Of a stretch of 64,000 bases of DNA, positions 1-12,700 are shown piece after piece; positions within the stretch are counted from its first letter, which is position 1; every line of letters begins with the position of its first letter. Source of the stretch: Symbiodinium natans (Eukaryota; Sar; Dinophyceae; Suessiales; Symbiodiniaceae); contig CAJNDS010002670.1 of NCBI GenBank assembly GCA_905221605.1, positions 193,374-257,373 on the forward strand. Reading direction: 5' to 3'. The translations under genes were made by a program, and so were the position numbers. The notes under the pieces are model-generated. The model saw nothing but the letters and a program-made list of their open reading frames with translations, did not search any database and was not told where the DNA came from.

Positions 1-45
1 CCCTCCCCCCTCCCAAAAACTTGAAATAGTTTTAAAAATCAAACC

Positions 46-114
46 GTTTCGGTCAAAACTTTCGGTCAACACTTTCGGTCAAACGTTTCGGTCAAAACTT
101 TCGGTCAAAACGTT
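46..114. repeat. 13-bp tandem repeat TTTCGGTCAAAAC
   Basis: About five imperfect head-to-tail copies of a 13-bp unit containing TTTCGGTCAA lie just inside the window start, before the first CCCTAAA array. It has no coding character and is not telomere-like. Confidence 0.8.
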
Positions 115-264
115 ATTGGGACCCAAACCCCATACATTGTCTATAAACCCTAAACCCTAAACCCCTCACCCCTCACCCCCTAACCCCTAAACCCCCTAAA
201 CCCCTAAACTGCCCTAAACCCCTAAACTGCCCTAAACCCCTTAACCCTAAACCTCCAGCTCCAG

Positions 265-395
265 GCGCCGGCTCAGCCGCCTCCATCGTGGCCGACGTCG
301 CCCGCACGATCGAGAAGCAAGGCCTGGCGAAGATTTCGCACCTGGAGACGTCCTTCCCGGAGGCGCCAGGGCTCACAAACAGCTTGGGGGATGTT
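265..395 (+). CDS. candidate exon, unrecognised protein
   Basis: A GC-rich non-repeat island flanked by a CCCTAAA array upstream and GGGTTTTGG repeats downstream, the context of proven exons elsewhere in this window. It starts after a CCAG|G acceptor. One frame is open and reads an amphipathic-looking stretch containing VADVARTIEKQGLAK and FPEAPGLTNS. No family is recognised. It lies upstream of the hydrolase gene and may belong to a preceding gene whose start is outside the window. Strand is inferred from the acceptor and the open frame only. Confidence 0.35.
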
Positions 396-574
396 GAGCC
401 CTCCAAACAACGCCCCAAAAGGTTTAGGGTTTTGGGTTCTGGGTTTTGGGTTTTGGGTTTGAGGGCTTAACCTTAAACTGCCCTGCTAAACCCAGTGCGC
501 AACAATCCATCCTCAGTACAGAGAGCTTCTGGCGGGTGAAAGAGGAGGGGAAATCCCCAGGTAATTCTCTAAAG

Positions 575-625
575 CGTCTATATAGGGCCATCATTCCCTC
601 ATTCTGTCATCCCTACTAAGAACCA
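575..625. mobile_element. partial MITE-like element (half copy)
   Basis: Contains a stretch reading TATATAGGGCC, ATTCCCTCATTC and CCCTACTAAG. It matches the terminal half of the short inverted-repeat elements at 11041-11120 (reverse complement) and 54448-54540. Only one end is present, so this looks like a truncated copy. Confidence 0.45.
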
Positions 626-763
626 GGGGGGCGTGTCTTAACCCTAAACCCAAACCCCTAGCCCTAAACCCTAAACCCTAAGCCCTAAGCCCGGCCTAAG
701 CCCTAGGCCCAAAGCCCTAAGCCCTAAACCCGAAGGCCTAAACCCTAAACCCTAAAAACCCTA

Positions 764-968
764 AACTGTAAACCCTATAAACCCTATAAACCCTATAAAC
801 CCTATAAACCCTATAAACCCTATAAACCCTATAAACCCTATAAACCCTATAAACCCTATAAACCCTATAAACCCTATAAACCCCAAAAAAACCTATAAAC
901 CCTAACACCCTATACACCCTATACACCCTATAAACCCTATAAACCCTATAAACCCTATAAACCCTATA
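764..968. repeat. (CCCTATAAA)n 9-bp telomere-variant array
   Basis: A nearly homogeneous array of the 9-bp unit CCCTATAAA, which is CCCTAAA with a TA insertion. It is continuous except for a short interruption near 880-925. The same variant recurs at 43626-43890 and, in reverse orientation, at 28590-28650 and 58441-58700. Apparent tyrosine/arginine-rich frames on the minus strand are repeat artefacts. Confidence 0.9.
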
Positions 969-1469
969 AAGTCAGAGAGCTTGTTTGGGCCCTAGGCCCT
1001 AAGCCCTAAGCCCTAAGCCCTAAGCCCTAAGCCCTAAGCCCTAAACCCCCAAACCCTAAACCCTAAACCCTAAACCCTATAAAGTCAGAGAGTTTGTGTG
1101 GGGGAGGTGGGTGGCCGGGCAGCTCCGCGCCTTGCTGCGACGCTGACAGCCCCGTGGCCTTACCCAGATCCCGGCAGCTACAGCCTCTCGGCCGCCCAGG
1201 GTTTAGGGTTTAGGGTTTAGGGTTTAGGGTTGAGGCTTTAGGGTTGAGGGTTGAGGGCTGAGGGTTTAGCGTGTAGCGTTGAGGACATGCTCCCGAAGAC
1301 CGCCCAAGTACGAGTCAAAAACCAGAGCCAGCCGAACTCAAGCCTGCCAAGCCGGCTCCGGCTGAGGGAGGCAACCCTAAACCCTAAACCCTAAACCCTG
1401 AACCCTAAACCCTGAACCCTAAACCCTCAACCCTAAACCCTAAACCCTAAACCCTAAAAACTATTAAAC

Positions 1470-1955
1470 TAAAGACAGAATCTTCCACGCCACCATACTT
1501 CCAACCCTTCTAAACGGACTTGATAGCGCTAGGGATCAAGGATTCTGTTTATTCCCACATCTCTATTCAAAAAGTCTGGGTACTAGCTGGCCGACCACGC
1601 TCCCATCCCAAATCCTCACTTCTGCACCGCTACGCCAATTGGCCCACACCTTGGCTACACCGCCCAATAATCGGGTTCATCATTTGGTATATTCACCAGG
1701 AGTCAAGGATAGAGTTAGGTTCACCAAACCTCCACACAGAGGTGCTTTACCCGTACTCAAGGAATACATGAGGGTAAACTCCATTAGTACCGACGATGAC
1801 CGTGCGGACTTCCTAGGACTTAATCACATGTTAGGCAAGGACCCTAACCTCCTGTCTTTCCTGGAATCAGCGCCGACACGCTGCCCCGTTCAAAAGATGC
1901 GCCAGAGCTCTTGCATGCGCATGGCTGCCAGAAAAAAATCTCATAAATAGGCCCT
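1470..1955. other. unrecognised non-repeat block with open frames
   Basis: About 490 bp of ordinary-complexity, moderately AT-richer sequence between CCCTAAA arrays and the telomere-free sequence that follows. Two overlapping plus-strand frames are open, 83 and 103 codons at 1520-1771 and 1639-1950. Neither resembles a family I know. It could be an inserted fragment or part of an unplaced gene. Confidence 0.3.
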
Positions 1956-2477
1956 AGCCCCTTTTGTCAGTCTTTCTCTTTCAGGATCTTACAGTTGCCG
2001 CAAGGTTCCCAGAAAATACCCGTTCCTTTGTTGGGACAGAGGCTCCGCAAAGTCTTTCAATTCAAGGGTTTCAGGGTTCAGGGCTTAGGTTGTTTTTTGG
2101 CTAGTGCCTTGATCGCAGTTTTGCACGCTTTCCTGCTCGGGGCTGTTTCGCCGGAGTTTTGCGACCCTGACATACTTAAAGTTGGGGCCGAAGAAACGTG
2201 AACTTTTGCGTTGTGGTCTCGCCATACCTCCGGGTATTCCTTTATGGCAGCAACTTCGATTCAATGGGTTTAGGCCCTCCCCGCCGGACCAAGATTAGTT
2301 CCGAAGAGCTTTCGAAGGTTCCCGGGATTGAGGGTTTTGCAGGTAGGATCTAGATTCTGTTGCGTAGCAGTTGCACGGGAGGTGCTGCCCTGCCCCTTCT
2401 GAGCTTGGAGCCTTAAGCACGCTGATCCCTGGTGTTAAAGAGTAAAGCCTGCCTTTAAAGGTTAATCCCAGGGTCAG

Positions 2478-3678
2478 GCAACTTCGACCAAGTGGTGGTG
2501 GAGAGCTACGACCTCGACCAGGAGACGCTTGGGACGCTGTTTGGGCCTCCTAAACCTCATCCCCCAACCTTTTGGAACCAAAAGCCCGAAACCTTTAACA
2601 CCCTATCCCACCAAACCCTACCACCCGAAACCCTAAACCCTACCGGCCTAAAATGTAAACTGTAAACCCTACACCCTCAACCCTCCTTAAACCCCTAAAC
2701 CCTAAACCCCAAACTCTACCACCCTAAGCCCTAAACCCTACCACCCTAAGTCCTAAATACGCCGACTCGACCCAAGAATCGACTTCGACAAAGGGGTGCT
2801 GAGGGGCTCCATCCTGCTGCACGTGCGTGGTCTGGAGTCGAGCAACTCTGTGGCTTGGATGTCGGGTTTTGGGGTTTGGGGTTGTAGGGGGTTTAGGGTT
2901 TAGGGTTTAGGGTTTGGGGTTTAGGGTCTCGGGTTTAAGGGGGGTTGGGTTCAAGGGTTGAGATTGAGGGTCGTTCATTTTCTAGGTTTTTCACATACCT
3001 TGCACCCCGAACACCTTAAACCCTAAACTGTAAACCCTAAACCCTAAACCCTAAACCCTAAACCCTAAACCCTAAACCCTAAACCCCAAACCCTAAACCC
3101 TAAACCCTAAACCCTAAACCCTAGACCCTCCAAAAAGGTAGTCCTGGACACCCGGGGGCTCGCCGTGACGGGCGCCTTCCTTGGCTCGGAGACGCTGCAG
3201 TGGGAAGTGGGGAGCAAGGGCGGCACGGCTTGTTTTGAGGGTGGAGCTTGAAACCCGAAATTGTGTAGGGTTTAGGGTTTAGGGTTTAGGGTTTAGGGTT
3301 TAGGGTTTAGGGTTTAGGGTTTAGGGTTTAGGGTTTAGGGTTTAGGGTTTAGGGTTTAGGGCAACTAAGCCCCTCAAGTCCCTGAACTTCATTCCCCACA
3401 CCCCTCGAACCCGCAGCCCCTCCCCCCAAACCCTAAAACCCTTAAACCCTTACACCCTTAAACCCTTAAACCCTTAAACCCTTAAACCCTTACACCCTTA
3501 AACCCTTAAAGCCCTAAACCCTTAAACCCTTAAACCCTTAAACCCTTAAACCCTTAAACCCTTAAACCCTTAAACCCTTAAACCCTTAAACCCTTAAACC
3601 CTAAACCCTAAACCCTCCCATCCCTGGGCCCTAGACCCACTGCGCCACCCACAGGCCCTCAACCCTAAACCCTAAACC

Positions 3679-3710
<32 letters not shown>

Positions 3711-6700
3711 ACCCTAAACCCTAAACCCCAAACCCTAAACCCTAAACCCCTGAAAAGAGCCGAGGTCGCAAGTCCGAGGCGCTGGGTGAAGCGTTGGAGA
3801 TCTACTTCCCCAAGCCGCTGGCAGCCAAGGCTGTTTAGGGTTTAGGGTTTAGGGTTTAGGGCTCTGGGGGCTCTTTGAACCACTTTTGTGGGATTCCGGG
3901 GAGGGGTTGAAGGGGCTTAGGGGTTCAAGGTTTTGGGGGTTATAGGGTGTTAATTAAGGTTTTAGGGTTTTGGGTCTTTAGGGCGTTCAAGTTTTTAAGG
4001 TTTCGGGGGCTTTGTGGGTTTTGGAGTGCTTCTGGGGGTGTTGAGGGGTTGAGGGTTTTCTGAGCTTTCAGGCTCTATAGGCTTTTGGGTTAGGGTTTTT
4101 CTTTGGCTTCAAGGGCTGCATGGACCGGAAGGAATACGCAGCAGTGGAGGCCCGAGAAAGGTCCATTACCTAGATCCAACCCCATGTGGTTGTCGGGGAC
4201 TTCGGGGAGGAAGGCGGTTAGGTTGAGGCATCTTGGGGTCAAGGGAGAGTTTAGGGTTCAGGGTTTCGGGTTTAAGTGTAGGGTGGGTTTGATGCTCAGG
4301 GTTCACGAGCCCGCATCGCCACCCGACAGGAGACAGCTTCCATTCGCGTGGAGTATTCGACTGCGCCAGACCCTGGGATAGCGACGGGGTGCAGGGTTTA
4401 GGGTTTAGGGTTTTAGGGTTTAGGGTTTAGGTTTGAAGGTTTAGGGTTTAGCTTATGGTGGTGGTGGTGAAGTGCTGGTGAGGGTGATGTGGAAAGGAAG
4501 GGCGTGGTTGATGGTACCCTTAACCCTTAACCCTTAACCCTTAACCCTTAACCCTTAACCCTTAACCCTTAACCCTTAACCGTTAACCGTTAACCCTTAA
4601 CCCTAGCCCTTAACCCTTAACCCTAAACCCGAAACCCTAAAACCCCAAACCCTAAACCCTAAGCCCTAAGCCCTAATGTTGTTTGTTGTTGGCCTAGCCC
4701 TCGGTAATGCACGTAGCACGCAAGGATGCGGTGGCAGTGCAGATTCTCTCCCCAGAGCAGACGATGGGGAAGCAACACCCCTACCTCTTCACGCAGTGCC
4801 AGGCTCCGTAGACAGGGAAGGACAGTTGTGGCGCATTCTCCACGGTACCCTAAACCCTAAACCCCAAACCCCAAACCCTAAACCCTAAACCCTAAACCCT
4901 AAACCCTAAACCCTAAACCCTAAACCCTGAGGCCTCAACCCTAGACCGTTAAACCCTACACCCCAACAGCCCTAAGCCTTGCTGGGTACCCTAAAAGTAG
5001 AAGAATGGGAACCTCAAACCGTAGAGAACTCCACAAGCTGAACCCTCAAACTCCTAAACTAACGGGGCCCCGCAGTTGAGATGCCGACTTTGTGAAGGGT
5101 TTAGGGTTTAGGGTTTAGGGTTGAGGGGATTTGGGGTGGCTGAGGGTTTCAGGGGCTGCTGCTTCCCAGGCGATCCACGCGCGGTGCCTGATGCCCTGCC
5201 AAGATACGCCTGGAGTAAAGAGCTCCTACAAGGCCGAAGCCCTAAACCCGAAACCCGAAACACCTAAACCCTAAACCCTAGAACCCTGAACCCTAAACCC
5301 TACACAATTTCAAACCCTAAGCCCTAGAACCCTGAACCCTAAACCCTAAACCGTCCGCCGAGGGTCTTTGCAGCTGGAACTCCCATTGTCCCCAAAGCAC
5401 TGCAACACTGAGATTTAAATGGGGCTTGGGGTTCAGGGCTTCGGGCCTAGGGTTTAGGGTTTAGGGTTCAGGGTTTCGGGCCTAGGGTTTAGGGTTTAGG
5501 GTTTAGGGTTTAGGGTTTCAGGGTTTAGGGGTTCAGGTTCGAAGCATTGAGCCGAGTGTTCGGTCTGGGCAGTCTACAATCCCAGCCTTTCGCAGGGCAT
5601 GGTTGCGCGTCAAATGGCTTTTCAGCACAAACTCGAGCCTCAAACCGGAACCCACTAAACCCTAAACCCCAAACCCTAAACCCTAAACCCTAAACCCTAA
5701 ACCCTAAACCCTAAACCCTAAACCCTAAACCCAAGAACCCAAGAACTCAAGAACCCAAGAACCCACGAACCCAAGAACCCACGAACCCAAGAACCCACGA
5801 ACCCAAGAACCCACGAACCCAAGAACCCACGAACCCAAGAACCCACGAACCCAAGAACCCACGAACCCAAGAACCCACGAACCCAAGAACCCACGAACCC
5901 AAGAACAAGAACCCAAGAACCCACGAACCCAAGAACCCACGAACCCAAGAACCCACGAACCCAAGAACCCACGAACCCAAGAACCCACGAACCCAAGAAC
6001 CCACGAACCCAAGAACCCACGAACCCAAGAACCCACGAACCCAAGAACCCACGAACCCAAGAACCCACGAACCCAAGAACCCACGAACCCACGAACCCAA
6101 GAACCCACGAACCCAAGAACCCAAGAACCCACGAACCCAAGAACCCACGAACCCAAGAACCCACGAACCCAAGAACCCACGAACCCAAGAACCCACGAAC
6201 CCACCCAAGAACCCAAGAACCCACGAACCCAAGAACCCACGAACCCAAGAACCCACGAACCCAAGAACCCACGAACCCAAGAACCCACGAACCCAAGAAA
6301 GAACCCACAAGAACCCAAGAACCCACGAACCCAAGAACCCACGAACCCAAGAACCCAAGAACCCAAGAACCCACGAACCCACGAACCCACGAACCCAAGA
6401 ACCCACGAACCCACGAACCCAAGAACCCAAGAACCCACGAACCCAAGAACCCACGAACCCAAGAACCCACGAACCCACGAACCCAAGAACCCAAGAACCC
6501 ACGAACCCAAGAACCCACGAACCCAAGAACCCACGAACCCAAGAACCCACGAACCCAAGAACCCACGAACCCAAGAACCCACGAACCCACGAACCCAAGA
6601 ACCCACGAACCCAAGAACCCCACGAACCCAAGAACCCACGAACCCAAGAACCCACGAACCCACGAACCCAAGAACCCACGAACCCAAGAACCCAAGAACC

Positions 6701-9700
6701 CAAGAACCCACGAACCCAAGAACCCACGAACCCAAGAACCCACGAACCCAAGAACCCAAGAACCCAAGAACCCAAGAACCCACGAACCCAAGAACCCAAG
6801 AACCCACGAACCCAAGAACCCACGAACCCAAGAACCCACGAACCCAAGAACCCACGAACCCAAGAACCCACGAACCCAAGAACCCACGAACCCAAGAACC
6901 CACGAACCCAAGAACCCACGAACCCAAGAACCCACGAACCCAAGAACCCACGAACCCAAGAACCCACGAACCCACGAACCCAAGAACCCACGAACCCAAG
7001 AACCCAAGAACCCACGAACCCAAGAACCCTAAACCCTAAACCCTAAACCCTAAACCCTAAACCCTAAACCCTAAACCCTAAACCCTAAACCCTAAACCCT
7101 AAACCCTAAACCCTAAACCCTAAACCCTAACCCAAAAACCCAAGAACCCAAGAACCCTCAGCGAGGCGAAGATCACGGCACCGGCGCCGCTGACGGTGCT
7201 CATGTCTGCCGTCTCGGAAGGTGGGGAAGGGATTCCAATCTTTTGGGGGTTTAGGGTTTAGGGCTAGGGTTTAGGATTTAGGGTTTAGGATTTAGGGTTT
7301 AGGGCTTAGGGTTAAAGGTTTAAGGCTTAGGGATCACAACGATCCTGTATGTTCTCCTCAAAAGCAGGTGAGCCCGAGAGCGTGGAGGGTGGGAAGCGGC
7401 GTTTCGCCTTTACGCAGAGCCTGGGGCATCCTTTTGAGGGGTTTTAGGGTTTAGGGTTCAGGGTCTAGGGTTTAGGATTTAGGGTTTAGGATTTAGGTTT
7501 AGGGTTTAGGGTTTAGGGTTTAGGGTTTAGGATTTACGGTTCAGGATTGAGGGTTGAAGTGTTGAGTTCTGGATCTTCGGGGTGCGCATTCTTTTTTTGA
7601 CACACACACACAATGACAAGAGGGGAGCAACAGCACATGAAATCGCAAGTTAGAGCGCAAGTTTACAGCGCAAGTATTTGTCTGCTTCTTTTCTTAGTTG
7701 TCTCAAAACAGTTGTACAATGATTTGAACACACATAAACTAAACCCTACAACCCCCAGCTTTAGCCCTAAACCCTTTGCCCTAAGCTTGCAACCCTAAAC
7801 TCTGAACCCAGGTCCTACCTTAGCCACCCAGCTGAGGAAAGTGCCTATCCCATCCTACTTGCTGGCCATTGCCTGTGGCAACCTCGTCAGCCGGAAAATC
7901 GGCCAGCCTCCCAACTGACAGGTTGAGGGTTGAGGGCTTGGGGTTGTAGGGTTAAGGGTGCAGGGCTTGTTTTGGTGTAAGGTTTGGGGTTGAGCGTTTA
8001 GGGTTGAAGGTGTCTTCTTTCCCCCTTCGGAGGGTGCACTTTTCTGGAGTTGGGGGCGGGGTTAGGATTGAGTCGAAAGCCCAGACCCTCCATATTTCCC
8101 CTTTAATTCCAAAGTGTTTTAGTTTAATATTGCTTTAATATTTTTCATGCTCTAGGGGTTAGTTAGGGTTCAAGGTTCAGGGTTCAGGCCAAATCCATAT
8201 CCTCAGCCCCCGCGAGGCGAAGCCACGTCTGGAGTGAGCCCGAGGCCATCGAAGCCTGTGCCTTTGCACCTCGCCGATGGCTTCGGGGGGCTCCCCGGGG
8301 CTTGGAGGGCTTAGAAGGGTCCGGGCGTAGGGTTTGAGGATTTTGGTGCTGGCTTACGGGTGTTCAAGCGCTCTTTCTGTCTTAGGTCCAGCTTAGCTTG
8401 GTAGATAAAGAGCGAATACAGTTCCAGCCAGAACTTCTGCTAGGAGTTCTCTGACACGGACAAGTTCATGAGCATTGGCGAGAAGCTTTTCGGGGAGTAT
8501 GTTTGGGGCGTCTATGACTTGCTGGTGTTGCCGCCCTCCTTCCCATATGGCGGTATGGAGAATCCTTGCCTCACATTTGTGACGCCGACCCTGTTGGCTG
8601 GGGACAAGTCCCTGGCGGATGTGGTGGCCCATGAGATTACACACAGCTGGTTCGGGAACCTCTGTACCAACCGAAGTTGGGAGTGCTTTTGGCTCAACGA
8701 GGGCTTCACCAAATTTGGGGAGTGCCGCATCATGCAGAATATGCACGGCAAGGACTACGAGCAGCTCCTGCTGCGGAATCTGTGCCTCAAGCTGAAGGAG
8801 GACGTGGCCCTTTTTGGCACCGGCCACGAGTTCACGAAGCTGTGTGACTGGCGGCAGCAAGCGCCCTAAACCTTAAAGCTTACACCTTACACCCAAGTCC
8901 CATCCGCAGGGTTCTTTAGGGTTTTTCAGGTTTTCTTTTGCAGGATTTTTCTAAAGGGTTGTCAGGGTTTCGGGTTCCAAGCCCTCAACCCTCAAACCCT
9001 CAAAACCCCAGACCCCCAAACCCCCAAACCCCCAAACCCCCAAACCCCCAAACCCCCGAAGCCCCAAAGCCCCAAACCCCCCAAACCCCCAACCCTAAAC
9101 CCTAAACCCTAAACCTTAAACACTAAACCTCAGGTCCGCGCCTGCCTGGCGTTGACCCGGACGATGCTTTCAGCGGCATCCCCTACGTGAGCCTTGGCGA
9201 GAAGTTCGCGAGGATTCCGCGGAGGTCACGGGGTTTAGGGCAATTAGCGAGGGTTTAGGGTTTGGGGTTAGGGTTTGGGGTTAAGGGTTTCGGGTTTAGG
9301 GATTCAGGCGCTGAGGTTCTTTTGGGTTTGAGCCCTGAAGCCTTAACCGGGTGAGGTCGAGGGTTTCAACCCCCACTTGGCACTCAGGAAGGGCCAGATG
9401 ATGCTTCTGCACCTCGAGAGCCTCGTGGGGCAGGAGCCCATCTGAGGTTTCGGAAATTTGGGGGGGTTTAGGGTTTAGGTTTAGGGTTTAGGGTTTAGGG
9501 TTTAGGGTTTAGGGTTTGGGGTTTAGGGGTTTCCGAAATTAGGGGGGTACCTTCTTGGGGTCCTGATTCAAACGAGGAGTCCTAGTATTTGGGGTCCATA
9601 TGAGGGGTCCCTTGCTTTCGTAAAGCTCCCCCTCTTTCTCTTTGAGCGTTCGGTCGTGAAGACTTTGTTTTCTGCTTTTCGGCATCAGTCGAGGGCATGT

Positions 9701-12700
9701 GCGACCAAGCCAGTAGTCGTAGAAGCTTGGGATGTGTCCCCCTTTTACTAACAGGCCTGAATAGTATTTATGGTACCCCCCCATTTTAATCCCTATCAAG
9801 GAGCTGTTAGTTTAAGGGGAACGGCTCCGAGCTCGGTGAGGAGCGCTTCGAGGCCTACCTCCGCGCGCACGTCAAGCGCTTCACCGGCGGCTGCTTAGAT
9901 GAGAAGGACTTCAAGAGCTTCTTCTTGGAGCACTTTGCTGGTGAGCTGCTGGCCAGCAGTTGTGGGGTCCCTTAAAGGTACCAAAAACGCCAGATTCGGA
10001 TTTTCTTCCAACTTCCAGGGAGTATTTATGCCCCTTGGACAGCTCCTGATGCCAAGTTCCCCAACCCCCCTCCCCCCCCCCTCCCCAAAAAAAGAAGAAA
10101 AGCAACAAAAACAAAAGGAACCCTAATTCGATGACACTCTAAACCTTGAACCTTAAGCCAAGCCCCGAACCCCAAACCCCAAACCCCAAGCCCCAAGCCC
10201 CAAGCCCCAAGCCCCAAGCCCCAAGCCCCAAGCCCCAAGCCCCAAGCCCCAAGCCCCAAACCCCAAGCCCCAAGCCCCAAGACCCAAACCCCAAACCCTA
10301 AACCCCAAACCCTGAACCTTAAACCCTAAACCCTACACCCCTAAACCCTGAATCCTAAACCTTAAGCCTCAAGCCGTAATCCCAAAACCCGAAAGCCAAC
10401 CAGATGGCTCCGCTAAAGGCCTGCGGTCCAGGGCGTGGACTGGAACACCTGGTGCCCAGACTTGTTTCAAGAGTTGCGGTTTAGGGTTTAGGGTTTAGGG
10501 TTTAGGGTTTAGGGTTTAGGGTTTAGGGTTTAGGGTTTAGGGTTTAGGGTTTAGGGTGACAGGGTGATAGGGTTTAGGGTTTAGGGTTTAGGGTGATAGG
10601 GTTTAGGGTTTAGGGTTTCGGGATTCGGGTTCGGGGTTCCGGGATGTTTGGGATGTTTGGGATGTTTGGGGAGGGTTCGGGCTTTGTAGCCGGGGTCAAG
10701 ACTGTACGTTTCAGGGTTCAGGGTTCAGATCCCGGATGTGGTCCTAAGGAGTCGAGGAATGGGCTCCCTGGATTGTTGAGTTCAGGGTTTGGGGATGTAG
10801 GTAGGATTGTTTTTTGGGGTTTTCTGTCCAGCGGGTCGAAGCTGCCCTGAAGACGTCAAGACCCAAAAAGGGTCTTCACGGCTTTCCAATGCTGTCACGC
10901 ATGCGCGATTCTCTTCGCACCTGAGCTCTAAACCTGACACCCTGAAGTTGGGATGTTCCCCCTTATACTGGCAGTCCTGCATAGTAGAATCCCTAGCGGT
11001 TAGGGTTTGTGCCTCGAGAGCCCCAGGCTTGTTGGTTAGTGGGGAATGAGGGAATGAGGTACCCTATATGCCCCTATATATGCCCTTTAAGGGATTTCAT
11101 ACCTCCTTCCCTCATTTCCCAAACCCAAGCCCTAAACCCTAAACCCTAAACCCTAAACCCTAAACCCTAAACCCTAAACCCTAGACCCTATCACCCTAAA
11201 CCCTAAACCCTATCACCCCAAACCCTAAACCCTAAACCCTAAACCCTAAACCCTAAACCCTAAACCCTAAACCCTAAACCCTAAACCCTAAACCCTAAAC
11301 CCTAAACCCTAAACCCTAAACCCTAAACCCTAAACCTAAACCCAAAACCCAAAACCCAAAACCCAAAACCCTAAACCCTAAACCCTAAACCCTAAACCCT
11401 AAACCCTAAACCCTAAACCCTAAACCCTAAACCCTAAACCCTAAACCAATAGCAAGCAGGTTCTACGGCTGCGGGCTGCCGCCAATGCCAGAGGTGGACT
11501 CGCGCCTGGCCAAGGAGGCTACTTGGGTTTAAGGGGGTTTGAGGGGTTTGAGGGGGTTTAGGGGTTTAGGGTTTAGGGTTTAGAGGTTTAGGGTTTAGGG
11601 TTGAGGGGTTAGGGGGTTGGGGTTTAGGGGAGTATTTGACAATGCTCTTCTGAATGGAACGCAATTCTTAGGCAGCGAACGTTCTGATGGGTTTAGGTTT
11701 AGGGGTTTAGGGGGTTTAGGGGGTTTAGGGGGTTTAGGGGGTTTAGGGGTTTAGGGGTTTAGGGGTTTAGGGGTTTAGGGGTTTAGGGGTTTAGGGGTTT
11801 AGGGGTTTAGGGCTTAGGGGGTTGAGGGGTTGAGGGGGTTTAGGGGGTTTAGGGGGTTTAGGGGTTAGGGGGTTGTGGTTTAGGGGGTTTAGGGGGTTTA
11901 GGGGTTAGGGGTTTAGGGTTTAGGGGGTTTAGGGGGTTTAGGGGGTTTAGGGGTTTAAGGGTTTAGGGGTTTAGGGGTTTAGGGGTTTAAGGGTTGAGGG
12001 GTTTAGGGGTTTAGGGTTTTGGGGATCTGGTACGGGTTTTTGGAGGTTGCAGGGTTGTGCAAGCGACGACGCGCCAGGGCACCCCAAACAGCCCTAACTC
12101 AACCCTAACCTTTAGTTGGGGGGGGGGCAGCCAGCTTAGCCCTTGTGGCATTTCCTGGGATTTCCCATTTCAGTGGAGCTTCTGAAAGTTTGAAAGGTTC
12201 AGGAATCCTAAAACAAGGGCGGCCCTCGAAGGCCTAAACCCTAAACCCAACCCGCCCGCCACCCCAGCGCTGGTCGAGCGCTCAGTGAGACCCTGCGAGG
12301 GAGCCCCAGGCGGGCGACCGAGCTGGCCTCCAGGCAGGCTTACCCTCCAGGCAGGCACAGGCCTAGACAGCAGTTGTCACTGTATCATATTATGTTACCC
12401 TAAACCCCAAGCTGTCCGCGCACATTCTTGGCTCCTGCATTGGACGCCCCTGGGAAGGCCCCCTGGGTCCCCAACCCCCGTGAGCTGGGCTGCGGGGACC
12501 AGGGCCCTGGCCTGCCCTCAACCTGGCCCTGGACCCCTGACCCGCAAGGGCCTGGCCCTGGCTGGCCCTGGCCCTGGCCGCTGGCCTGTTCGAGTCATCT
12601 TGCCCCCTTGCGCCAAGCCAAGCTGTCCGCACACCAGTTTGTGTCCTGTTTCGGGGTGCTCCCTGGCTTTAGCCCCTTCGCAACCCAATCTGTCCTGCCT

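Noticed and set aside
5718-7023. Three minus-strand frames of over 420 codons reading Gly-Ser-Trp-Val repeats
   Set aside because: They are produced by the CCCAAGAA/CCCACGAA minisatellite, open in all three frames, and lie within an intron of a recognised gene.
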